This document shows positions 1 to 7,187 of a stretch of 19,374 nt of DNA, one piece after another. The stretch is from Melioribacter sp. (GTDB taxonomy: Bacteria > Bacteroidota > Ignavibacteria > Ignavibacteriales > Melioribacteraceae), in contig JAENZU010000008.1 in assembly GCA_016841125.1 (NCBI GenBank), forward strand, positions 1-19,374, in the 5' to 3' direction. The notes beneath the pieces are model-generated. The model did not search any database and was not told where the DNA came from. It saw only the letters and a list, made by a program, of their open reading frames with translations. Every line of letters starts with the position of its first letter. The first letter of the stretch is position 1. Position numbers and translations under genes: made by a program.

Positions 1-1
1 A

Positions 2-937
2 TTTTTTGAAGTATCCGGCAAAACGGAAAACAAAAGTTGGCTGGCAAGTCTCCCCTTTTATCATATCGGCGGACTAAATATTATTACCCGTTCACTTATC
101 GGCCGATCAAAGTTAATAATCCCCAAAAGTTTGTCGCAAACAGATATCGAATTTTCTATAAATAATTTCAGACCATCTTATATTTCTCTTGTCACCACTA
201 CTCTCAAGCGAATGCTGGATAAAGAATACAAATTTCCGCTGGAGACTGAAATGGTTTTCTTGGGAGGAGGACCGCTCGATCCGCAGCTTTCTAAAAAGGC
301 AGTTGAGACGGGTATTCATTTATATCATGTTTACGGCTCAACAGAAACTTGTTCGATGGTAATTATTGCCAAAGAGGAGGATATTAAAGAATATCCTGCT
401 GCTGCGGGCAGACCAATGAAGAATTGCGATATCACAATTTTGAATTCAGACGGCACAAAAGCAAAGCCCGGAATTTATGGTGAAATCTGTATCAAAACAG
501 ATTCAATATTTAATGGATATTTATTTGATGAAAGATCTTATCAATTATATTTTCACGGCGATTTTTTTAAGTCGGGTGATCTGGGTACAATTAACGAAAA
601 TGGTTTACTTTTCGTCGATACACGGAAAGACTCAATAATAATTTCGGGAGGAGAAAATATTAATACCGTCGAAATTGAAACAGCAATATTAAAAACAGGG
701 GGGATTGAAGATGCAGTAGTTATCGGTATTCAGGACGAAAAATGGGGGCAAATTGCCGCAGCGCTTATTCAGCCCGGAAAAAATGTTTCGATTTCATCCG
801 AACTACTTATATCAATGTTAAAAAAAGAGCTCCCCTCATTCAAAATCCCTAAGAAAATAATTTTCACAAATAAAATTCCGCGAACCGAACTTGGCAAAAT
901 TAATAGGGACGCGGCTATAAAACTTATCATTTCATAA
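2..937 (+). CDS. menE: o-succinylbenzoate--CoA ligase MenE, 5' end cut by window edge
   Basis: This is the C-terminal ~311 residues of an ANL-superfamily adenylating enzyme. MenE activates o-succinylbenzoate with ATP and CoA to give OSB-CoA in cytoplasmic menaquinone synthesis. The frame is open from base 2 and an internal TTG at 131 is not the true start, because the sequence before it is family-like: SLPFYHIGGLNIITRSL is the LP-HIGGL signature typical of MenE. Further along are the A5 motif (YGSTET), the A7 hinge region (FKSGDLG), the A8 motif (RKDSIIISGGENI) and the A10 region with the catalytic lysine (ELGKINRDA). The 3' end is intact and finishes inside the convergent thioesterase gene. 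A different acyl-CoA ligase is possible, but the HIGGL segment and the compact C-terminus favour MenE. Confidence 0.88.
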   Translation, partial: FFEVSGKTENKSWLASLPFYHIGGLNIITRSLIGRSKLIIPKSLSQTDIEFSINNFRPSYISLVTTTLKRMLDKEYKFPLETEMVFLGGGPLDPQLSKKAVETGIHLYHVYGSTETCSMVIIAKEEDIKEYPAAAGRPMKNCDITILNSDGTKAKPGIYGEICIKTDSIFNGYLFDERSYQLYFHGDFFKSGDLGTINENGLLFVDTRKDSIIISGGENINTVEIETAILKTGGIEDAVVIGIQDEKWGQIAAALIQPGKNVSISSELLISMLKKELPSFKIPKKIIFTNKIPRTELGKINRDAAIKLIIS

Positions 938-1328
938 ATTCATAAAGTTTAGATTTTAGATTTTCGGGTATGAGAATTTTATCAAAACTCTTTTTGCCAA
1001 CAAATACATGGACTGTTGAAACATTCGCTAATAAAACACCCCTATCACTTTCAATTATGTATTCAAGCTCAAAGCTTGAAACCCGAAGTGTTTTGACTAA
1101 AATAGTAATTGTCACTTCATCACCATATTTGATTGGATTTTTGAAATCTGCTTCTGCCTTTAAAATCGGGATTGCAAATTCTTCACTAATAAAATAATTT
1201 TTCCCCGGTACAAGTTTCGTTAAAAATTCTTCGTAGGCAATGTGAGCCAACTTAAACAAGTTGGCAAAAAACAAAATTCCTCCCGGATCACAATCGCTGA
1301 ACGAAACTCTTATTTTTGTTTTGTTCAT
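927..1328 (-). CDS. Hot-dog-fold acyl-CoA thioesterase (4HBT/YbgC type), candidate DHNA-CoA hydrolase
   Basis: A 133-residue single-domain protein, normal length for the 4-hydroxybenzoyl-CoA thioesterase/YbgC family. Near the N-terminus VSFSDCDPGGILFFANLF carries the family motif D-x-D-x-x-G-(I/V)-x-F-(Y/F)-A-N, with the likely catalytic aspartate at residue 14. The following AHIAYEEFL helix and the central YGDEVTI strand also fit. It probably hydrolyses an acyl-CoA in the cytoplasm. Because its 3' end overlaps menE, a role as the 1,4-dihydroxy-2-naphthoyl-CoA hydrolase of menaquinone synthesis is plausible, but that is inferred from neighbourhood only. I chose the ATG at 1326-1328; an in-frame TTG at 1341-1343 would add five residues (MSFEI). 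Neither start has a clear Shine-Dalgarno sequence. Confidence 0.8.
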   Translation of the reverse strand: MNKTKIRVSFSDCDPGGILFFANLFKLAHIAYEEFLTKLVPGKNYFISEEFAIPILKAEADFKNPIKYGDEVTITILVKTLRVSSFELEYIIESDRGVLLANVSTVHVFVGKKSFDKILIPENLKSKLYEFMK

Positions 1329-1401
1329 AATTTCAAAGCTCAATTTGTTGAATTACTGAAAACTACAAATTTTTTACATTCATTATTAAATATGTTTTAG
1401 T

Positions 1402-1409
1402 TAGTTTTG
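1402..1409 (+). promoter_or_regulatory. Possible Bacteroidota-type -7 element
   Basis: TAGTTTTG matches the Bacteroidota sigma-A consensus TAnnTTTG and lies 31 bases before the ATG of the repeat-protein gene, in the 112-base divergent gap shared with the thioesterase gene. I could not find a TTTG -33 element at the right spacing, so this is tentative. Confidence 0.25.
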
Positions 1410-1440
1410 CAAGTTAATATTGCATTTATGGTTTAGGATT

Positions 1441-2751
1441 ATGAAATATATTATTACAGCACTACTCTTCTCACTTCTGCTTTTTTCGCAAGAAATAAGA
1501 AAAACATATTATCCTTCGGGAGAACTTGAAACCGAAGGCGAATATATTGATGGAATAAAAAACGGATACTACAAAGAATACTATAAGAGTGGTCAGCTCT
1601 GGAAAGAGTGGTATTTTGAAAAAGGTGAAGAGGAAGGGATTTCCAACTGGTACTTTGAAGATGGGATACTCAGCATGGTGTGGCTCTACGAATCCGGCAA
1701 ACTTGAAGGAGTGTCAAAATGGTATTACGAAACCGGCGATCTATGGGCGGAGCCCGCTTATAAAAACGGCGTGCAGGAAGGTTTCACGAAGACTTATTAT
1801 CCGGGCGGAGCAATCCAAGGTATATGGAACTATAGTAATGGTGCCTTGAACGGCATAAGTAAAATATTTTTTGAAGACGGCGGTCTTGAAGTTGAGCGTA
1901 ATTATGTTAATAATAAACTTGAAGGAATGAGTAAAGTCTATTATGATTTCGGCGGTGTCGCTCTAGAAGCTAACTTCCGGAATGATCAGCTCGATGGTGT
2001 CTCTTATCTTTACTATCCAGACGGATCGATCAAAGTAATTGATTACTACGACATGGGGCAAATTGTAAAAAGACTTAGACACGATATCCAGGGGAAGCTG
2101 GAGAAAGTGGAAGAAAGTTTTACAAACTACCACGATACCCGCACGCTTGCATCAGAATATAGTTTTAAGGAAGGTGAAAAGAACGGCATTAACCGTGAAT
2201 ATTATCCAAGCGGCTACATAAAAACCGAATATAATTACAACATGGGAAAACTTGACAGTACCTGTACAACCTATCACGACGGCGGAATAATTGAAAGTGT
2301 TGTTAATTACAGTGACGGAGTTAAAGACGGCAAGCAGTTCAGCTACAATGAAAAAGGAGTGTTGATTAGTGAGGAATTATATTATTTGGGCACTATAGAA
2401 GGAATTCAGAAAACTTTTTACGAAACGGGCGAAGTCGAAAGCGAGAAAAAAATTGTAAACGGAAAAGTGAACGGACCGGTAAAATTTTATTATAGAAACG
2501 GCAGCCTATGGTCTCAAGAACTTTTTAATAACGGAATAAAAGAAGGTATAGCCACGTGGTATTTCGATAATGGTGAAATATCTGATTACGGCACTTACAA
2601 AGAGAATTTACTCGACGGTAAATTTTATTCTTATTATAAAAACGGCATGTTAAAGCGTGAAGCCGACTATAAAAACGGCGAAATGATCTCCGAAGTTCTT
2701 TACAGTGACAACGGACAGATTTCCGGAGAGATCAGGAACGACAAGAATTAA
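1441..2751 (+). CDS. Exported MORN/YwqK-type repeat protein
   Basis: A 436-residue protein with a short signal peptide (MKYIITALLFSLLLFSQ) followed by about 15 tandem repeats of roughly 24 residues. Each repeat has the form YY-x-x-G-x-(I/L)-x-x-E-x-x-Y-x-x-G-x-x-x-G, for example YYPSGELETEGEYIDGIKNG and YYKSGQLWKEWYFEKGEEEG. This is the MORN_2 repeat that pipelines name 'YwqK family antitoxin'. Around 2040-2170 the period is broken by a divergent charged stretch (KRLRHDIQGKLEKVEESF). There is no enzyme domain, T9SS sorting tail or lipobox, so it is probably periplasmic or secreted, perhaps a binding or scaffold protein. I chose the ATG at 1441 over an upstream in-frame TTG (1420) because it begins the signal peptide; AGGA stands just before it. 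The antitoxin label is not supported here, since no toxin gene is adjacent. Confidence 0.85.
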   Translation: MKYIITALLFSLLLFSQEIRKTYYPSGELETEGEYIDGIKNGYYKEYYKSGQLWKEWYFEKGEEEGISNWYFEDGILSMVWLYESGKLEGVSKWYYETGDLWAEPAYKNGVQEGFTKTYYPGGAIQGIWNYSNGALNGISKIFFEDGGLEVERNYVNNKLEGMSKVYYDFGGVALEANFRNDQLDGVSYLYYPDGSIKVIDYYDMGQIVKRLRHDIQGKLEKVEESFTNYHDTRTLASEYSFKEGEKNGINREYYPSGYIKTEYNYNMGKLDSTCTTYHDGGIIESVVNYSDGVKDGKQFSYNEKGVLISEELYYLGTIEGIQKTFYETGEVESEKKIVNGKVNGPVKFYYRNGSLWSQELFNNGIKEGIATWYFDNGEISDYGTYKENLLDGKFYSYYKNGMLKREADYKNGEMISEVLYSDNGQISGEIRNDKN

Positions 2752-2782
2752 TTTATTATTTATTATTGACGAATGATTATTG

Positions 2783-2837
2783 AAAAAACAGAAAAGACGA
2801 GGCATGTTCGTTTTAACTGATCACGCTGCCTTGTCTT
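2783..2837 (-). terminator. Putative rho-independent terminator after the 1051-residue T9SS gene
   Basis: Arms at 2794-2804 (aagacgaggca) and 2827-2837 (tgccttgtctt) can form an 11-bp stem with one G-T pair around a 22-base loop. Read on the minus strand, the stem is followed at once by TTTTCTGTTTTTT (2783-2795), a good U-tract, and it lies about 50 bases past the stop at 2890. On the plus strand the tail after the stem is AT-rich but not a U-run, so termination of the repeat-protein gene here is less certain. The loop is longer than usual. Confidence 0.5.
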
Positions 2838-2889
2838 ACTAAATTAATTTATTTATCCAAAACTGTAAATTTGCTTTTTCAGTTTGCCA

Positions 2890-5800
2890 TTATTTTAAAA
2901 GTATCATCTTTTTCACCTCATTAAAATCTCCCGCAGAAATTTGGTAAAAGTAAATTCCTGAACTGAGATTACTTGGATTAAATTTGACTTTATGCGCACC
3001 GCCGTTCATTTCTTTATTCAGCAGTGTTGCAACTTCTTCACCAATAAGATTAAATACTTTAATAGAAACAAACTCACTCTGCGGAATCGAGAATTCAATA
3101 ATAGTCGATGGATTAAAAGGGTTCGGATAATTTTGACTTAGATTGAACTCTGCCGGTATTTCAATTTCGGAACTAACCGAAGTCAATGGCGAATCATTTC
3201 TGAATAATTCACCGTTTTTAGTTCCTGCTAAAATCGACTGTGAATCTTTCATATTAAGCAGACAGCTTACACCGAAACCGCCCATTCCTATCGGCATCCA
3301 GCCGCTTTCGAGAGCTTCAGTCAGTACGAATACGCCTGTGGTCCACGAACTCGCATATACGTGATCATCTTGATCTACGGAGATCGAATAAATGTAAGAT
3401 GCGGTCACATCAAATACATGCTGCCAGTTTTCTCCATTGTCGGTAGAATGGTATAATCCATTGCCGTAAGTGCCGGCAAAAAGTCCACCGGTTGAGGTTA
3501 CCCCCAAACTCCAAATATGACTATAGTCGATTGTTAATTTTGTGAACTTGTTATTCGCCGAGGAGTACTTATAAACTCCATCATTAAATGTAGCAACAAA
3601 CATCTCGCCATTGGGATTAAAAATAATATCCTGCACGGCAAACTTATCGGATTCATTTCCAAGGTGATTCCAGTTTGCACCATTATCTGTCGATTCAAAA
3701 ATTCCGTATCCCCAGACTCCTGCATAAATGGAGTTTTGATATGTTACAAGTGCCCGCACGTCCTTAGCTTCGTGAGCAATTAGGTTCCAAGCGCCTTGAG
3801 TATTCTTTTTATAAAGACCCTGCTCAGTTCCTGCAAATAGGAAGTTTTGATCTTCGGCAAGAGCCCAAACATAAGCAACATTCATATCAGGATTTATTCT
3901 ACTCCAACTGACCCCAAGATCGTTGGAACCGTAGATAATTCCGCCCCAGGTGCCGGCGTATAAATCACTGCCGCTTCCTTGGAGCAGTGTCCAAATAATC
4001 TCTCCTTCACCGAAACTGTTTGCGATCTGCCAGTTACCATTACCGCCTACCACCAGACTCGAATTATCTTCAGATTCAATTTGAACAGAAGCTTGTGCTG
4101 AATTGTTTTCAAGATTCGGATCGATCTCACCAGCATTGGTGATTTCAGCTAAATTAGTAAGGGTTTCATCAATCGGAACATTTCCGACGAATTTAACATT
4201 GTTGAATTGACCTGACCCGGTGACCGACTTTGCTATCATCTGACCGTTTTGAACTCCGCTTACAAAATTTACATTTGCCAACGGGGCAAGAATTGAACCT
4301 GTAACATCTATTTGTCCGATCGTCAACTCTTCGGCTTCATAAAAATTATAAAGTACATTTGATATATCTGTACCGGTAACGACAAGTCCTCCGCCCCAAT
4401 CGATGTTATCACCGGAAATATTGACTAATACAACAGCGGCATTCGGTACCGTAATCAAAACTTCAGAGACTGTCGTTAGATCATCACCGTTAACTTCAAA
4501 TACGTTAAGTCCGGGTAAGTTACCCACAAGCTGAAGTTTACTGTATTCTAATACAGTGGTTCCGGTTGGATTATATTCCGATAACTGAATTGACAAATTT
4601 TTGAGTTCGACCTTTGCTTCGTCAAAATCAACCGGCAAATCAGACAAGTGATAAATTGATCCTTGAACACATCCATTTATAGGAAAACTGATAGAATCTT
4701 CACCGTAAACTACATCTCCGCCGTAAACGGCTCCTGTAGTGAATTCCAGATCTTCGCCAACCAGCAAAGCAATAGTAGGATTATCCGGTGCGGGCAGTTT
4801 ATAACCCACACTGTAGGTTCCAAGAATTGCATCACCGCCAACAGCGGCTTTCCCTTCCGTATCAGAAGATGGCTGAATAAGATCTTCCAAAACAAATAAA
4901 TTATAATCGGACGCTACCCCTAAGTCAAAAAAGCTCTCGTTAACCGCAGAAATATTTATTTGAACCGTAACTGTAAGAACTGCCTCTACTCCAGACTCGA
5001 GCTGATCAATATTCCATCGGTAAGTGTTGCCCTCAACATTAGCGAAAGTACCGTGTGTTACAGAGTAAGCTTGGAAATCCAAACCGTCCATCAACTCATC
5101 GGTAACTTCAATATTTGATGCAGCATCCGGACCGTTATTGGTAAGTGTCACTGTAAATAAAACTTCATCTCCGTCTTCTGGGTTTTCATTCGATACAGTT
5201 TTGCTCAAAGATAAATCAGCTTCCGGTTCGGGGTCATCTTCCTGACTTTCCCCGGTAAAGTAAAAATCCATTCCTTCAATATCTTCTTTATGATTCGCTA
5301 CATGTGTATAAGTCTGGGTTATAGGATCAATTTTGTATAACTTTTTATCGTCTGCTGCATAAATAAATCCATTTGGATGTGCAGCGATCGCTTCAATTTT
5401 CTTCGAGCTTGTCAACTCGAGCACTTTCGAAATTGAACCGCTTGTTATTGATCCGTCAAACTTCCAAAGTTCACTTTTTTTAGAATTAGTTTTATTCAAG
5501 TAGATAACCCCGTCAGAACCTAGGGTTAAACCATCAACACGGAATGAGCCATTGACATTTAATGTGCTCACCACAGTAACTGAAGCGTCATTTAAATCAA
5601 TCGAATAAACGGTTTTATTATTTTTGGATATCCCGTATAGCACTCCATCTATAAATTGGAGATTGGTAATTTCCGATGAACTGCTGCCGGCACTAAGTCC
5701 GGTATTTCCAATGTATTCGGCAGTAACCGGAGTATCTTCATCTCCATCAACTTGATCACCGCTGATTTTATAGAGTTTCGAATTATGGACATTATTCATT

Positions 5801-6045
5801 AAATAAATATCTCCGTCGGGTGATATCGTAAACGCCTCTATATCCTCATCTCCGCTAATACCGTCAATTTCACCCTCCTCATTTTCATGAATATGATTTT
5901 CTTCGATAACATAATAATACAATTTGTCATCTTCATCCTGTACCGCCCACAGAGTAAGCGGCGGAAAATTATTTATGCCCTGATATGTGTACTGCGCAAA
6001 TATATTTACAGTCATCAAAAATATTACGAGCAATATTTTTTTCAT
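2890..6045 (-). CDS. T9SS-secreted multidomain protein: propeller-like repeats, DUF11 split by a choice-of-anchor-A-like domain, Asp-box repeats, sorting domain
   Basis: A 1051-residue secreted protein. Residues 1-17 are a signal peptide (MKKILLVIFLMTVNIFAQ). Residues ~70-262 hold propeller-like strands (SPDGDIYLMNN, GSDGVIYLNK, HPNGFIYAADDKKLYKID). Residues 276-367 are the first part of a DUF11 domain (LTNNGPDAASNIEVTDEL). Residues ~370-626 resemble a choice-of-anchor-A domain (DLGVASDYNLFV, AVGGDA, VTGSILAPLANVNF, SGQMIA-like segment). The expected last DUF11 strand follows at 628-656 (NLAEITNAGEIDPNLENNSA), so that domain is interrupted. Residues ~665-950 form a repeat propeller with Asp-box motifs (STDNGANW, STDNGENW). 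Residues 971-1051 are a T9SS type A sorting domain beginning NYPNPFNPST. AAAGG lies 8 bases before the ATG. It is probably attached to or released from the cell surface. No catalytic motif is visible and the function is unknown. Confidence 0.9.
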   Translation of the reverse strand: MKKILLVIFLMTVNIFAQYTYQGINNFPPLTLWAVQDEDDKLYYYVIEENHIHENEEGEIDGISGDEDIEAFTISPDGDIYLMNNVHNSKLYKISGDQVDGDEDTPVTAEYIGNTGLSAGSSSSEITNLQFIDGVLYGISKNNKTVYSIDLNDASVTVVSTLNVNGSFRVDGLTLGSDGVIYLNKTNSKKSELWKFDGSITSGSISKVLELTSSKKIEAIAAHPNGFIYAADDKKLYKIDPITQTYTHVANHKEDIEGMDFYFTGESQEDDPEPEADLSLSKTVSNENPEDGDEVLFTVTLTNNGPDAASNIEVTDELMDGLDFQAYSVTHGTFANVEGNTYRWNIDQLESGVEAVLTVTVQINISAVNESFFDLGVASDYNLFVLEDLIQPSSDTEGKAAVGGDAILGTYSVGYKLPAPDNPTIALLVGEDLEFTTGAVYGGDVVYGEDSISFPINGCVQGSIYHLSDLPVDFDEAKVELKNLSIQLSEYNPTGTTVLEYSKLQLVGNLPGLNVFEVNGDDLTTVSEVLITVPNAAVVLVNISGDNIDWGGGLVVTGTDISNVLYNFYEAEELTIGQIDVTGSILAPLANVNFVSGVQNGQMIAKSVTGSGQFNNVKFVGNVPIDETLTNLAEITNAGEIDPNLENNSAQASVQIESEDNSSLVVGGNGNWQIANSFGEGEIIWTLLQGSGSDLYAGTWGGIIYGSNDLGVSWSRINPDMNVAYVWALAEDQNFLFAGTEQGLYKKNTQGAWNLIAHEAKDVRALVTYQNSIYAGVWGYGIFESTDNGANWNHLGNESDKFAVQDIIFNPNGEMFVATFNDGVYKYSSANNKFTKLTIDYSHIWSLGVTSTGGLFAGTYGNGLYHSTDNGENWQHVFDVTASYIYSISVDQDDHVYASSWTTGVFVLTEALESGWMPIGMGGFGVSCLLNMKDSQSILAGTKNGELFRNDSPLTSVSSEIEIPAEFNLSQNYPNPFNPSTIIEFSIPQSEFVSIKVFNLIGEEVATLLNKEMNGGAHKVKFNPSNLSSGIYFYQISAGDFNEVKKMILLK

Positions 6046-6212
6046 AGTTCTACCTTTGTTTTCGATTGAAACAATTAGTAAAACAATGATTCAAAGATTA
6101 TTCCACTTTAATGAAAAATTGTTTATTGCTTGGGGGGATAAATAACAAAACACAAATATTGGAGAGATTATACTCTAACTAATAAAAATAAATAAAAGTG
6201 ATTATTATAAAT
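6046..6212 (-). promoter_or_regulatory. Largest non-coding gap; likely leader/promoter region of the 1051-residue gene
   Basis: These 167 AT-rich bases separate the 321-residue gene from the next gene on the same strand. They probably hold a terminator at the left gene's end (listed separately) and a promoter for the downstream gene, since the other gaps in this gene run are much shorter. An AAAGG Shine-Dalgarno-like sequence lies at 6053-6057. A near match to a Bacteroidota -7 box (TAATCTTTG, one base too long) lies in the middle. No exact promoter could be fixed. Confidence 0.3.
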
Positions 6213-6218
6213 TCACTT
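6177..6218 (-). terminator. Weak putative terminator overlapping the stop of the 321-residue gene
   Basis: On the minus strand AAGTGA (6213-6218) can pair with TCACTT (6196-6201) across an 11-base loop, and the sequence then runs TTATTTATTTTTATTAG. The stem is only 6 bp and AT-rich, and its first arm contains the TGA stop codon. This makes it a weak candidate on its own, supported mainly by the 167-base gap that follows. Confidence 0.3.
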
Positions 6219-7178
6219 AAGTTCAATAATCTGAGATCCTACTTGCAATTCGACTTTATTATTACTTTTTTGAATAGAGTAATCACTAAATTCACTAGTG
6301 TTTATAGTGGCTTCTGTAAATTTACTATTTCTCGAATATCGGGATACTACTACATTTCTATAGTACCATTCAGAATTATTGAGATATGGGGAGTTTGAAA
6401 CAACTGCAAAGAGATCATGGCTGTCAGCAAATAAATCCAAAATTATTTTACCCTCATCAGCCGACTCATCAACCAAAACAAACCTATTATTAAGGTCGAT
6501 CAGGAAATAATTTCGGTTTGTCCATCCGCAAAATAGATTGCCGGCGTCAACAAAACCTGCTTTTTCAAACGGCTGATTAATTGAAATAATCTCTTCAAAA
6601 TTATTATTAAAAACGGATGTTTTAAATTCCGGTCCGGCATCTTTCCATCCGAATGCAGACAATGCAATCAAATTGCCATCTCCGGAAATTTTAATACCGC
6701 TTGCATTTTTGTATTCGGACAAATATTCGTCGATTGCCGCACCCTTACTATCTACAAGTTTAACAACTGTATTTGTAAGTTTCGGATCTGAAATTGCAAA
6801 AACAAATCTGTCAGTCTTTAAATCAAAATAAATTGTGCGCTCGTAATCTGGCTCGGCTTCTTTCAACAAACTGAACTCTCTTTCAAATTGACCGAACCGA
6901 TTATAAATTTTTACCACCGCATCAAAAGAAGAGACCAGCACGATCGAACCATCTTCTAAAACACCTGGCTGCGGGTAAGGAATATCGTATGACCAATCGA
7001 TATTGAATGATACCTGGCTGTTTCCATTTATATCATAAACTGTATAATTCAGCTTGCTCAAATCATTTTTATCTACTGCAGATTTAGTAACTGTACGATC
7101 AACTTTATGTCCATTCATTTCAAATGATTGTGAATATGCTGTGACAACTAACAGCAAAAAAATTAAAACTTTTTTCAT
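6213..7178 (-). CDS. Exported protein of unknown function, possibly a beta-propeller
   Basis: I do not recognise this family. The 321-residue protein starts with a clear signal peptide (MKKVLIFLLLVVTAYSQ) and then consists of short beta-rich segments alternating with turns, such as LEDGSIVLVSSFDAVVKIYN, ISGDGNLIALSAFGWKDAG and IDLNNRFVLVD. The spacing of about 40-50 residues suggests a six- or seven-bladed propeller, but no signature motif proves it. There is no T9SS sorting domain, no lipobox cysteine after the signal and no trans-membrane segment, so a periplasmic location is likely. Its ATG lies 9 bases after the stop of the M23-type T9SS gene, and its GAGG Shine-Dalgarno sequence (7184-7187) sits beside that stop. 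The two are almost surely co-transcribed, and a shared function is reasonable to infer. Confidence 0.75.
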   Translation of the reverse strand: MKKVLIFLLLVVTAYSQSFEMNGHKVDRTVTKSAVDKNDLSKLNYTVYDINGNSQVSFNIDWSYDIPYPQPGVLEDGSIVLVSSFDAVVKIYNRFGQFEREFSLLKEAEPDYERTIYFDLKTDRFVFAISDPKLTNTVVKLVDSKGAAIDEYLSEYKNASGIKISGDGNLIALSAFGWKDAGPEFKTSVFNNNFEEIISINQPFEKAGFVDAGNLFCGWTNRNYFLIDLNNRFVLVDESADEGKIILDLFADSHDLFAVVSNSPYLNNSEWYYRNVVVSRYSRNSKFTEATINTSEFSDYSIQKSNNKVELQVGSQIIELK

Positions 7179-7187
7179 TTTATCCTC

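Noticed and set aside
1500..2740. Possible CRISPR or DNA tandem array because of regular spacing
   Set aside because: The periodicity is in the protein repeats; the DNA copies are degenerate and in frame, with no identical repeats or unique spacers.
1441..2751. Toxin-antitoxin locus suggested by the YwqK family name
   Set aside because: The protein has a signal peptide, neighbours are menaquinone and T9SS genes, and no toxin-sized partner gene adjoins.
4663..4899. Overlapping frames of 60-80 codons on both strands inside the T9SS gene
   Set aside because: They are shadow frames within the choice-of-anchor-A-like segment, with no ribosome site and no recognisable product.
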